A stretch of DNA of 64,000 nucleotides from the NCBI GenBank assembly GCA_029251865.1, contig JAQXCN010000031.1, positions 1-64,000 of the forward strand. Direction: 5' to 3'. Every line of letters starts with the position of its first letter. The stretch's first letter is position 1. The notes below the pieces were generated by a model. The model made no database searches. It saw nothing but the letters and a program-made list of their open reading frames with translations, and had not been told where the DNA came from. Shown here in pieces: positions 17,678-26,029 of this stretch. This DNA is from Crocinitomicaceae bacterium. GTDB lineage: Bacteria > Bacteroidota > Bacteroidia > Flavobacteriales_D > Crocinitomicaceae. The translations under genes were made by a program, and so were the position numbers.

Positions 17678-18125
17678 AAATTTATTCCCAGAATTCAACG
17701 GTAACAGTCGTGTTTGGACTTACCTATGTAACCGTAAACTTACCGTATTAGAGGTCAATGAAATTCAACAAGAACTAGACGGCTTTACGCAGTCTTGGAA
17801 AGCGCATCAAAAACAATTGAATGCCACTGCAACGATTCTTTTCAATCAATACATCATATTTGCCGTAGACGAATCGGCTGCTGAAATTACGGGATGCTCC
17901 ATTGATAGCTCTGTTCATTTCATGAAAACATTACAAGTGAAAATTCAAGCTGACTTTTTCGATCGATTAAATGTATTGGTAAAAGAAGATTCGAACATCA
18001 AGCTGATTTCATATCATGACATTGAAAATTATAAAGGAGCGTCTGTTTTTAATCCAAGCATTGATCGACTAAATGACCTACGTGAAAAATGGCTCGTTGA
18101 AATCAAAAACGCACCCTACTTTTAA
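17661..18125 (+). CDS. Conserved hypothetical protein, Fe-S operon
   Basis: I choose the ATG at 17661; the track start two codons earlier is TTG. The protein overlaps the CCG-domain gene by 17 bases, so the two are translationally coupled. The 154 residues contain no signal peptide, no membrane helix and no Walker motifs; relatives are sometimes called ABC transporter ATPase, which is not supported here. Visible features are SRVWTYLCNRKLT near the start, and a central FAVDESAAEITGCSIDSSVHFMK with a conserved-looking Cys. It may help cofactor assembly or be a small accessory subunit; this is only inference from context. Confidence 0.72.
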   Translation: MQLNFKNLFPEFNGNSRVWTYLCNRKLTVLEVNEIQQELDGFTQSWKAHQKQLNATATILFNQYIIFAVDESAAEITGCSIDSSVHFMKTLQVKIQADFFDRLNVLVKEDSNIKLISYHDIENYKGASVFNPSIDRLNDLREKWLVEIKNAPYF

Positions 18126-19000
18126 TAAGAGCTGGATGCTCCCCCAATCTTTTCGATGGGATGCCAAGTAGTTTTGAGTTCTTGAAAAGCAGTGATAAAC
18201 GCAAGGCCTTGACCATTTTCCGTCTTTAAATCGGCTGACATTTCACGCACACGCTTCAGATTATCTACAGCTGCCAATTGAATATCCTTACGAAAGCGGC
18301 TCGCTTTATCGATGAAAAGAGCATTTACATCCATGTGCGCAGAAAGTGGTGACCAAAGCTCCTCAACAGAACCTGTAAGTATATTTACAACACCACCAGG
18401 GACATCAGAGGTATTTAACACCTCAGCAAATGTAATCGCAGTTAAAGGAAGTTTTTCTGAAGCAACCAACACACAAGAGTTCCCTCCTGCAATAATTGGC
18501 ATTACATAAGATATAAGATCAAGCAAAGAGGAAGTAGCTGGCATTAGTACACCGACAAGACCAATAGACTCATTTGTTGAAAAATTAAAATGAGACGAGC
18601 TCACAGGGTTAACCGTGCTTGATACTTGATTAAATTTATCACACCAACCTGCATAGTAGACAATTCTATCAATTGCACTCTCTACCTCGACAGTGGCCTC
18701 TTTTTTAGTAAAGCTTTGAAGCATTAGTTCTTCAACGAATTGCGCACTTCTTCCCTCAAGAATTTCAGCTATTCTATAAAGTATTTGACCTCTATTGAAT
18801 GCGGTACGTTCTTGCCACGCCCCTTGTGCCTTTCTTGCAGTTTGTACCGCATTACGGACATCTTTTCTTGAACTTAAGCAGATATTTGCAACGGGCTCAT
18901 TATTCGCATTTAATGCTTTATAAAATCGTCCGGACTCTGTTCTTGGAAATTTACCACCAATAAAAATTTTATAAGTCTTTAATACCTCTAATCTATTCAT
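18122..19000 (-). CDS. Non-catalytic partial aldehyde dehydrogenase
   Basis: The 292 residues align with the N-terminal, cofactor-binding part of aldehyde dehydrogenases: IFIGGKFPRTESGRFYKALN, a Rossmann-side segment ESIGLVGVLMPATSSLLDLI, and GGNSCVLVASEKLPLTAIT plus DVPGGVVNILTG. The protein stops soon after and lacks the LELGGK glutamate, the catalytic cysteine and the C-terminal half. The stop is clean and shared with the convergent gene, so it is probably not a recent truncation. It starts 7 bases after the catalytic ALDH gene. The pair resembles the two halves of ALDH16, whose second ALDH domain is non-catalytic. Likely a structural partner. Confidence 0.83.
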   Translation of the reverse strand: MNRLEVLKTYKIFIGGKFPRTESGRFYKALNANNEPVANICLSSRKDVRNAVQTARKAQGAWQERTAFNRGQILYRIAEILEGRSAQFVEELMLQSFTKKEATVEVESAIDRIVYYAGWCDKFNQVSSTVNPVSSSHFNFSTNESIGLVGVLMPATSSLLDLISYVMPIIAGGNSCVLVASEKLPLTAITFAEVLNTSDVPGGVVNILTGSVEELWSPLSAHMDVNALFIDKASRFRKDIQLAAVDNLKRVREMSADLKTENGQGLAFITAFQELKTTWHPIEKIGGASSSY

Positions 19001-19007
19001 AAACTAT

Positions 19008-20453
19008 TTATTTTAGATATGCGCCTAAACCATGTAATCCACCTTCACGACCGAAGCCACTTTCTTTATACCCCCCAAAAGGAGAAGCAGGATCAAATTT
19101 ATTGTACGTATTTGCCCATACCACTCCCGCTTTAAGTTTTGATGTAAGGTTAAAAATCTTAGAACCCTTATCGGTCCATACACCTGCAGCCAAACCGTAA
19201 GGGGAATTATTTGCCTTTTGTATCACTTCGTCAACCGTTCGAAAGGTTTGGATGGTCAAAACTGGGCCAAAAATCTCTTCTTGCGCTAATACACTTGACT
19301 GCGCAACATTGATAAAAAGTGTTGGTGGGCAGTAATAACCTTTATTCGGAAGCGCACAATCGACCTGGAAAAACTCTGACCCTTCTTTACGACCGATTTC
19401 AATATATTTATTTATGATTTCAAGCTGGTCTGCTGAATTAATAGCGCCAATATCGGTGTTTTTATCTAAAGGGTTTCCAATTTGTAAAGACTGCATCCTA
19501 TGCTTGAGCTTCCTAATGACTTTATCTGCTATATTTTCCTGAACAAACAATCTTGACCCCGCACAACACACATGACCTTGATTAAAAAAGATTCCATTGA
19601 TTATGCCCTCAACAGCCTGATCTAGAGGAGCGTCATCAAATATGATATTTGCAGATTTACCTCCTAACTCTAATGTGGCCTTTTTATCTGTGCCAGCAAT
19701 TGTTTTTTGAATAAGCTTACCAACTGCTGTTGAACCCGTAAATGCGACCTTAGATACCATAGGATGTGCAACAATTGCTGCCCCTGTATCTCCAAATCCA
19801 GTGACAATATTCACAACTCCTGGAGGCAATCCTGCAGCATCTATAATCTCAGCAAGCTTCAAAGCTGTCAATGAAGTAGTCTCGGCAGGTTTTAAAACAA
19901 CAGTATTCCCGGTAGCAAGTGCTGGTGCAATTTTCCATGCCGCCATTAAAAGAGGGAAATTCCAAGGGATAATTTGACCTGCAACGCCTATGGACTCTTT
20001 CTTCTGATTCGGAAAAGCATAATCGAGCTTATCCGCCCATCCTGCGTAATAAAAGAAATGATTACAAGCTAAAGGAATATCGATATCTCGCGCTTCTCTA
20101 ATCGGCTTTCCAGAATCCAAAGACTCAATGACAGCTAATTCTTTGGCCTGCTCCTGCATTAATCGCGCAATTCGAAAGATGTATTTACCGCGTTCTGCAG
20201 GTGTGGTTTTTGACCAAACCTCTCGATGGGCTTTTTCTGCAGCTTTTACAGCCCTATCTATATCTTTATCATTAGCTTGAGCAACATCGGCAAGGTGTTC
20301 TTCATTATGGGGATTTATTGACGAAAAGTAGGCTTTTGATTGAGGTTCTACCCATGCGCCGTTAATATATAATCCATACTTCTCTTTTAACTGTATATGA
20401 CCTGTACCCTCGATTGAGGCTGCATATTCCCAATTGTTATTTTTTGTACTCAT
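19008..20453 (-). CDS. NAD-dependent aldehyde dehydrogenase
   Basis: All catalytic elements are present: the Asn of PWNFPLLMAAWK, KPAETTSLTALK for cofactor binding, FTGSTAVGK, the general base Glu in LELGGKSANIIF, and the nucleophile Cys within NQGHVCCAGSRLF near residue 295. The C-terminal EEIFGPVLTIQTF and the oligomerisation segment are intact. At 481 residues it is a standard family member. It lies 2 bases downstream of deoC. Because DeoC releases acetaldehyde and glyceraldehyde 3-phosphate, this enzyme most likely oxidises acetaldehyde to acetate; this substrate is inferred from context. The non-catalytic homologue follows at once. Confidence 0.92.
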   Translation of the reverse strand: MSTKNNNWEYAASIEGTGHIQLKEKYGLYINGAWVEPQSKAYFSSINPHNEEHLADVAQANDKDIDRAVKAAEKAHREVWSKTTPAERGKYIFRIARLMQEQAKELAVIESLDSGKPIREARDIDIPLACNHFFYYAGWADKLDYAFPNQKKESIGVAGQIIPWNFPLLMAAWKIAPALATGNTVVLKPAETTSLTALKLAEIIDAAGLPPGVVNIVTGFGDTGAAIVAHPMVSKVAFTGSTAVGKLIQKTIAGTDKKATLELGGKSANIIFDDAPLDQAVEGIINGIFFNQGHVCCAGSRLFVQENIADKVIRKLKHRMQSLQIGNPLDKNTDIGAINSADQLEIINKYIEIGRKEGSEFFQVDCALPNKGYYCPPTLFINVAQSSVLAQEEIFGPVLTIQTFRTVDEVIQKANNSPYGLAAGVWTDKGSKIFNLTSKLKAGVVWANTYNKFDPASPFGGYKESGFGREGGLHGLGAYLK

Positions 20454-20455
20454 AA

Positions 20456-21367
20456 TTAATCCAAAGTAAAATAATCTCCCGATTGATAAATACCGGAATC
20501 CGTTTTCATGATCTGCATTAAGACATCATTTGCTAGGCTGCTCGCGCCGAATCTAAACCATTTGTTATCTAGCCACTCTTGACCTAAAACCTCTTTGACC
20601 ATAACCAAGTTGTGTAAAGCGAGCTTTGCATTCGATATTCCACCAGCTGGCTTCATACCTATCATTTGACCTGTTTCATCATAATAATCTCTAATTGCCT
20701 GAAGCATAGTATATGTGACTTGAAGCGTTGCTGCTGGTTGAATTTTACCCGTGGAAGTTTTTATGAAATCAGCCCCTGCATAAATTGCAATGTCACTTGC
20801 TTTTCTAACATTATCGAGCGTAATAAGCTCTCCGGTTTCTAAAATAACTTTCAATCGTGCTGAACCACATACCTCTTTAATTGCTGCGATTTCGTCAAAA
20901 ACAAATGCATACTCACCAGCTAAAAATTTACCTCTTGAGATGACCATGTCAATCTCATCTGCACCATTTTCAACAGCATACTTTGTATCTGTCAATTTAA
21001 CCTCTAATGGTGCCTGGCCCGAAGGGAAAGCTGTTGAAACGGAAGCAACATTAATCCCGTGACTTCCTACAATAGACTTAGCAAGCCTAACCATTGAAGG
21101 ATAAACACATACTGCCGCTACATTTGGTAAATCTGGATAACCGTCATGAAGATGCGCTGCTTTAAAACACATTTGACGTACCTTCCCAGGCGTATCTTTT
21201 CCTTCTAAAGTTGTTAAATCTATCATACTAAGCACCATCTTTAAACCCTGCATTTTCGCATGGTTTTTAATACTTCGTGATTGAAATCGAGCGACGCGCT
21301 CCTCAACACCAACTTTATCCACCGAAGGTGAAGAAGGAAGATGATTAATGGTATTGGCTTTTGGCAT
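20456..21367 (-). CDS. deoC: Deoxyribose-phosphate aldolase
   Basis: The enzyme splits 2-deoxyribose 5-phosphate into acetaldehyde and glyceraldehyde 3-phosphate in deoxynucleoside catabolism. Seen in the sequence are DLTTLEGKDTPGKV, ENGADEIDMVI, LKVILETG and the Schiff-base lysine region FIKTSTGK at about residue 200, followed by MKPAGGI with the second lysine. I choose the ATG at 21367; the track start TTG at 21385 falls inside a perfect -7 promoter box. It heads a three-gene operon with two aldehyde dehydrogenase-like genes, both co-directional with gaps of 2 and 7 bases. Confidence 0.95.
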   Translation of the reverse strand: MPKANTINHLPSSPSVDKVGVEERVARFQSRSIKNHAKMQGLKMVLSMIDLTTLEGKDTPGKVRQMCFKAAHLHDGYPDLPNVAAVCVYPSMVRLAKSIVGSHGINVASVSTAFPSGQAPLEVKLTDTKYAVENGADEIDMVISRGKFLAGEYAFVFDEIAAIKEVCGSARLKVILETGELITLDNVRKASDIAIYAGADFIKTSTGKIQPAATLQVTYTMLQAIRDYYDETGQMIGMKPAGGISNAKLALHNLVMVKEVLGQEWLDNKWFRFGASSLANDVLMQIMKTDSGIYQSGDYFTLD

Positions 21368-21382
21368 ATAACTGGTTCTATT

Positions 21383-21390
21383 CAAAGATA
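21383..21390 (-). promoter_or_regulatory. deoC promoter -7 box (TATCTTTG)
   Basis: The minus strand reads TATCTTTG, an exact match to TAnnTTTG in its most common form, 15 nt before the deoC ATG. It overlaps the alternative TTG start, ruling that start out. Confidence 0.6.
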
Positions 21391-21452
21391 AGTAAAAGAA
21401 ATAGTATCATTTTGAAAAATTTCTCGTAGAATAGAAAGATTTTAGAAAATCA

Positions 21453-21487
21453 TTAAAGGGTATCAGGTGAAAACTCAGTACCTTTAA
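21453..21487. promoter_or_regulatory. Inverted repeat TTAAAGG-N21-CCTTTAA
   Basis: A 7-bp inverted repeat with a 21-base spacer lies in the divergent deoC/barrel-gene gap, ending 20 nt before the ATG at 21508. Shorter AGGT/ACCT arms lie within. It could be an operator or a leader hairpin; nothing else supports it. Confidence 0.25.
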
Positions 21488-21507
21488 CCTGAATGTAAAT
21501 AACCATT

Positions 21508-22101
21508 ATGAGAATTTTTCATACTGTTTTTGTTTTCCTTACTGTCATACTTATTGGAAGTCAGCTGAATGCGCAAGATATCAAAGGCCCCAAACATTTC
21601 ATAAAATTTGATGCAGCACCTGTTTTCGTTGGTGAATTTATGCCTTACTATGAATATGTTATCAACAAGAAAATTTCAACTGAAATAGGCGTCGGATTCG
21701 TAACGGATAACTACCTCATGAATTTCGTTCAAGAATCTAATTCAGTACAGTCAAGAGTACAAAAAATAGGCCCTGCATTTTCATTGGCTGCACGCTACTA
21801 TCCCTATCGAAGGGGTGACTTGATTTACTGTTCTGCAGCCATTAAGTATAGACGTTACAGAAAAGCAAATGAGCAATACAATATTGAAGGGAATATAGAG
21901 GAATCGATTGAATACAACCAACGTATTATTCCGAGAATTGGTCTTGGATATAACTTTTACTTAGATCAACATTTTTTAATTGATATTTCTGCTAATCTTG
22001 GTCTAGCATTTGAAAAAGAATTGAAAGCCTCAAGTAACGTGCCGCTCTCTAATTATTATTTACACTTTGGTTTAGGTCTGAAATTGGTCTACGCTCTCTA
22101 A
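21508..22101 (+). CDS. Outer-membrane beta-barrel protein
   Basis: A signal peptide (MRIFHTVFVFLTVILIGSQLNAQ) precedes about 175 residues of alternating hydrophobic and aromatic strands. Examples are EYVINKKISTEIGVGFV, PAFSLAARYYPYRRGD and LHFGLGLKLVYAL, the last giving a C-terminal strand typical of barrels. Length suggests eight strands. The protein resembles DUF3575-like small barrels in Bacteroidota, but I am not certain of that family. It lies 16 bases before radA and may share its transcript. No specific function is indicated. Confidence 0.7.
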   Translation: MRIFHTVFVFLTVILIGSQLNAQDIKGPKHFIKFDAAPVFVGEFMPYYEYVINKKISTEIGVGFVTDNYLMNFVQESNSVQSRVQKIGPAFSLAARYYPYRRGDLIYCSAAIKYRRYRKANEQYNIEGNIEESIEYNQRIIPRIGLGYNFYLDQHFLIDISANLGLAFEKELKASSNVPLSNYYLHFGLGLKLVYAL

Positions 22102-22117
22102 ATCCTCAAGTTCAAGA

Positions 22118-23473
22118 ATGTCTAAAGTTAAGTCTGCTTTTTTTTGTCAAAGCTGTGGTTATGAAACACCAAAATGGCTGGGCAAATGTCCAGGTTGCTC
22201 TAGCTGGAATTCTTTTGTTGAAGAACTGAAGCAGAAAAAAGGAAGTACCGCTCCATTTTCAAAAAATTCAACAGATGCAAAACCCGTACCACTTAAAGAC
22301 ATTAAAGAAAACATTAAGCAGAAAACGGAACTTCAAGATAAAGAACTGAATAGGGTTCTAGGTGGAGGGATTGTACTTGGCTCTTTGGTCCTTGTTGGTG
22401 GTGATCCCGGAATCGGAAAGTCAACCTTAATGCTTCAACTCGCTATTAAGGAAAATCTCAAAGTATTATATGTTTCAGGAGAGGAGAGCGAGAATCAAAT
22501 TAAGATGAGAGCAGAACGTATTGGTATCCTCAATGAAAGCTGTCATATTCTTACTGAAACAAATCTTGAAGCCATTTTAACACATGCGAATCAAATTGAT
22601 CCTCAGATTTTGATAATTGATTCCATCCAAACTTTGCATAGCAGCCAAATCGAAAGCGCCGCAGGAAGCGTATCTCAAGTTCGAGAATGCACGGGTAGTT
22701 TATTAAGACTCGCGAAAGAATCTCATATACCTACCTTTTTAATCGGTCACATAACAAAAGATGGAGCTATCGCAGGTCCAAAGGTACTAGAACATATGGT
22801 GGATACCGTACTTCAATTCGAAGGTGATCGAAACTATGTCTATCGTCTACTCCGAACGAGTAAAAATCGTTTTGGCTCGACAAATGAAATTGGAATTTAT
22901 GAAATGTCAGGCGCTGGACTCCGTGCAGTTGACAACCCTTCAGAAATTCTTGTAACCAACACAGATTCTGAACTCAGTGGAATTGCAATATCCTCAACAC
23001 TCGAAGGGCTTAGGCCATTTTTGATTGAAATCCAAGCATTGGTTAGTTCAGCAGCCTACGGAACTCCCCAAAGAAGTTCAACAGGCTTTGATGCGAAAAG
23101 ACTCAATATGTTATTAGCCGTTCTTGAGAAAAGATGTGGATTCAAACTCGGGGCAAAAGACGTGTTTTTAAATATTGCAGGGGGTATAAAGGTAGACGAC
23201 CCAGGAGTTGATTTGGCTGTAACAATGGCTGTTTTATCTTCTAATGCTAATTTACCTATACCTGCAGGAATTGCTTTCTCGGCTGAAGTAGGACTCTCCG
23301 GCGAAATCCGACCTGTAAACCGGATTGACCAACGGATTGCAGAAGTAGAAAAACTAGGCTATAAAAAAATACTTATTTCTAAGAATAGTAAAGGCTTTGA
23401 GGCATCTAACTATAAAATCGAAATCATTCAATGCTCAAAAATAGACCAAGTCGTTAAAGCTGTTTTTGCTTAA
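22118..23473 (+). CDS. radA: DNA repair ATPase RadA
   Basis: RadA (Sms) is a RecA-like helicase that extends branch migration during recombination. The order of elements is complete: a C4 zinc finger (CQSCGYETPKWLGKCPGC) at residues 10-27, Walker A GDPGIGKST near 95, Walker B LIIDSIQT, the RadA-specific KNRFG motif near 247, and a Lon-protease-like C-terminal domain (about 280-450) with KLGAKDVFLNIAGG. At 451 residues it is the normal length. It is followed 9 bases later by rsmI. The identification is secure. Confidence 0.97.
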   Translation: MSKVKSAFFCQSCGYETPKWLGKCPGCSSWNSFVEELKQKKGSTAPFSKNSTDAKPVPLKDIKENIKQKTELQDKELNRVLGGGIVLGSLVLVGGDPGIGKSTLMLQLAIKENLKVLYVSGEESENQIKMRAERIGILNESCHILTETNLEAILTHANQIDPQILIIDSIQTLHSSQIESAAGSVSQVRECTGSLLRLAKESHIPTFLIGHITKDGAIAGPKVLEHMVDTVLQFEGDRNYVYRLLRTSKNRFGSTNEIGIYEMSGAGLRAVDNPSEILVTNTDSELSGIAISSTLEGLRPFLIEIQALVSSAAYGTPQRSSTGFDAKRLNMLLAVLEKRCGFKLGAKDVFLNIAGGIKVDDPGVDLAVTMAVLSSNANLPIPAGIAFSAEVGLSGEIRPVNRIDQRIAEVEKLGYKKILISKNSKGFEASNYKIEIIQCSKIDQVVKAVFA

Positions 23474-23482
23474 TACTGTAAA

Positions 23483-24154
23483 ATGGGAAAACTAATTATC
23501 GTTCCGACGCCTATTGGAAATCTAGAGGATATAACACTTCGTGCGATTCGGCACCTAAAGGAATGCAATCTTATTTACGCTGAGGATACAAGAGTTACCC
23601 GAAGACTGTTAACACATTTGAAAATAGACAATCGTATCGTTGCATTCCATGCGCACAACGAGCACAGAATATTAGACAAATGCATAGAAGCGATTGAACA
23701 AAACGAAACTACCGTTTTAGTCTCAGATGCAGGGACGCCCGGGATATCAGACCCAGGTTATTTATTGATTCGCGAATGCATCAAAAACAATATTGCCTTA
23801 GAATGCCTTCCGGGGCCTACAGCAATTATCCCAGCTCTTGTTGGCTCAGGTTTTCCAAGTGAACGGTTTCACTTTGAAGGCTTTCTACCACATAAAAAAG
23901 GGAGGGAAACAAGAATTCTAAGTATTTCAGATTTGACATGCACCATTATATACTACGAGTCACCACATAGGATCATTAAAACCTTGAATCAACTCCTCAA
24001 ATTGTTAGGTGAAGACAGAAAAGCATGTGTGGTTAGAGAAATATCAAAAATTTATGAGAGTTTCCACCATGGAACATTCTCAGAACTCAGCGCCTATTTT
24101 ACTGAGCACAAACCAAAAGGTGAAATCGTATTAATTATAGCAGGTAAGTCTTAA
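23483..24154 (+). CDS. rsmI: 16S rRNA 2'-O-methyltransferase RsmI
   Basis: RsmI methylates the ribose of C1402 in 16S rRNA using S-adenosylmethionine. The start LIIVPTPIGNLEDITLRAI is the family's hallmark, followed by YAEDTRVTRRLL, VSDAGTPGISDPGYLL, and FLPHKKGRE. The length of 223 is typical of versions lacking the extra C-terminal domain. It shares its stop tetranucleotide TTAA with the convergent coiled-coil gene. It is probably co-transcribed with radA. Confidence 0.96.
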   Translation: MGKLIIVPTPIGNLEDITLRAIRHLKECNLIYAEDTRVTRRLLTHLKIDNRIVAFHAHNEHRILDKCIEAIEQNETTVLVSDAGTPGISDPGYLLIRECIKNNIALECLPGPTAIIPALVGSGFPSERFHFEGFLPHKKGRETRILSISDLTCTIIYYESPHRIIKTLNQLLKLLGEDRKACVVREISKIYESFHHGTFSELSAYFTEHKPKGEIVLIIAGKS

Positions 24155-24813
24155 TGAAGATCTTTTAATTGTTTTTCAACAACGCTTACTTTAGTTTTTT
24201 GTGAATCTATCTCACCCTTCTTTCCTGATTGTTGATTAAGATTATCTTTTATTTCATTCTTGTTTTCTTCTATTTTTTTCTCAAAATCCTTTATCTCTTT
24301 TTCTAATTGCGCTTTTCTCTTCTCAAGGTCTTTTTGCTCTTTCTCTAGGTCGTTTAAAACTTTTTTTTCCGTCCGAACTAGGTCTTCAATCCAATTCTTA
24401 ACCGTATTAGTTGCAAATTTTTCGATTCGTTCTTTTATGACCTTATATTTCTCAGGATGATCCTTACTATTCAGATAAGCCCCACCTAAATCAAAACCAA
24501 AAACAACGCTAACACTTTCGTCCTTATCAGTTAAACCATAGGCATAAGCATTAAATGGTATGTCACCCATTTCCTTCAACTCAACCATTAATGCACTATG
24601 TTCATTTTTTGATTGTTTATGTTTACCTATCCCTTTGAAGAACTTTTTAAGTTTTCCATCCACATAATCATAGGGTGCATAAGGAATATCGACAAGTAAC
24701 GCATTTACATTTTGAGCAACTGAAAAGTCCGCTTTATTTTCTTTGACCTTGATGGTTTGAGCCGATACCGAGACTGAAAACATTAGAAAAAGGAGTATAA
24801 AAAGTGTCTTCAT
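24151..24813 (-). CDS. Secreted coiled-coil protein
   Basis: A signal peptide (MKTLFILLFLMFSVSVSAQ) is followed by a compact region to about residue 125 (IPFNAYAYGLTDKDESVSVVFGFDLGG) and then a long heptad-type coiled coil (LEKEQKDLEKRKAQLEKEIKDFEKKIEENK) to the end. The product is likely periplasmic or surface-attached. No enzyme motif or known domain is recognised. It is a single gene, convergent with rsmI through a shared TTAA, and divergent from holB with 65 bases between starts. Confidence 0.68.
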   Translation of the reverse strand: MKTLFILLFLMFSVSVSAQTIKVKENKADFSVAQNVNALLVDIPYAPYDYVDGKLKKFFKGIGKHKQSKNEHSALMVELKEMGDIPFNAYAYGLTDKDESVSVVFGFDLGGAYLNSKDHPEKYKVIKERIEKFATNTVKNWIEDLVRTEKKVLNDLEKEQKDLEKRKAQLEKEIKDFEKKIEENKNEIKDNLNQQSGKKGEIDSQKTKVSVVEKQLKDLH

Positions 24814-24866
24814 TTTTTTTACTACTAATTTAAACTTCTTTTTGGATAGAGAAATGAAAACATTAG

Positions 24867-24874
24867 TAATTTTG
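24867..24874 (+). promoter_or_regulatory. holB promoter (TTTG-N22-TAATTTTG)
   Basis: TAATTTTG is an exact -7 match with a TTTG at 24841-24844, a spacing of 22. The box ends only 4 nt before the ATG, so the transcript would be leaderless or nearly so. The sequence TAATTTTGAAATATG is almost identical to that before recF. Confidence 0.55.
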
Positions 24875-24878
24875 AAAT

Positions 24879-25997
24879 ATGCGGTTTAAAGACGTAGTTG
24901 GGCAAAATAATTTAAAGTCAAAATTGATTAAAGAGGTTTTGGACGAAAAAATTAGCCATGCGCAAATGTTCCTTGGTGATTATGGATTTGGCACACTCCC
25001 TTTGGCGCTTAGTTTTGCGCAATATATCTTTTGTGAAGCTAAAATTGATGGGGACAGTTGTGGGGAATGCCCATCTTGCAGACAAGTAAACGAACTTCAA
25101 CATCCTGATCTACATTTCAGCTTTCCAACAGTACAGAAAATTAGTAAAATCTCAGATGGTCTAATTACAGAGTGGAGACAACAAATAAAAGAGCAACCAT
25201 ACTTTTCATCATTTGATTGGATTAAACGTATTGACCCAAAAGAGGCAAAGCCCATTATTTCTGTGCATGAGAGTGCAGAAATACAAAGAAAATTGAGACT
25301 TAAATCCTATCAAGGAGGATATAAGATTCTAATTATGTGGCTACCCGAAACAATGAACGCGTCATGTGCAAATAAAATCTTAAAAATTCTAGAGGAGCCG
25401 CCAAATAAAACACTTTTTCTTTTAATTTCAGCGAACGCAGATATGCTTCTTGATACCATTCGATCAAGATGCCAAATTGTTCAACTTCAACGCGTGGATA
25501 GTTATTTAATCGAAGAAGAAATAAGAAAAACTTTTAATCTCGATAAAGAAAAATGCCAATCCATCACCTCTTTTTCACAAGGTGATTTATTAAAAGCCTA
25601 TGAAATAGCATCCTCCAATGAGGATGAAGCTGCCTTAAAGGATGCATTCATGACTATGATGCGTTCTAGTTATAAAAAAAATGTAATTGAAATGATGGAT
25701 TGGGCAGAAGTCATGGCAAAGAAAGGAAAGGAGCGGCAGAAAATCTTCCTGAATTACACGCTTCATATGCTAAGGCAATGCATTGTAAAAAATTACATGG
25801 GCGAAAAATTAGTCCAAGTCTCAAAAGAAGAAGGCGCTTTCATCGAACGGTTTTCGCCATTTGTTTCTGGAAATAACATCAGAGAATTCATGAAAACATT
25901 TGACGAGGCATTTTACCAGCTTGAAAGGAATGCCAATCCCAAGATTCTATTTACCTTGCTGTGTTTTCAATCGATGCGTTTATTACATAAGCATTGA
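24879..25997 (+). CDS. holB: DNA polymerase III subunit delta-prime
   Basis: The delta-prime subunit is the fixed part of the clamp loader. The AAA+ domain starts with MRFKDVVGQNNLKSKLIKEV. The zinc-binding loop CGECPSCRQVNELQHPDLHF is at about residues 66-85. Sensor region LKILEEPPNKTLFLLIS and SRCQIVQL are conserved. The P-loop reads GDYGFGTLPLA, lacking the GKS/T lysine, as is usual because this subunit does not hydrolyse ATP. C-terminal helices follow to residue 372. It is the first gene of a holB-ricT-gldH operon. Confidence 0.93.
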   Translation: MRFKDVVGQNNLKSKLIKEVLDEKISHAQMFLGDYGFGTLPLALSFAQYIFCEAKIDGDSCGECPSCRQVNELQHPDLHFSFPTVQKISKISDGLITEWRQQIKEQPYFSSFDWIKRIDPKEAKPIISVHESAEIQRKLRLKSYQGGYKILIMWLPETMNASCANKILKILEEPPNKTLFLLISANADMLLDTIRSRCQIVQLQRVDSYLIEEEIRKTFNLDKEKCQSITSFSQGDLLKAYEIASSNEDEAALKDAFMTMMRSSYKKNVIEMMDWAEVMAKKGKERQKIFLNYTLHMLRQCIVKNYMGEKLVQVSKEEGAFIERFSPFVSGNNIREFMKTFDEAFYQLERNANPKILFTLLCFQSMRLLHKH

Positions 25998-26029
25998 TGG
26001 TTCAAATTAATTAATTTAAATATCAAAAC

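Noticed and set aside
17300-17698. 132-residue minus-strand ORF opposite the CCG-domain gene
   Set aside because: It is a shadow of a strongly supported Cys-rich protein; its composition (Phe and Cys rich) reflects the opposite strand.
17661-18125. ABC transporter ATPase label for the Fe-S operon protein
   Set aside because: No Walker A, signature or Walker B motif is present.
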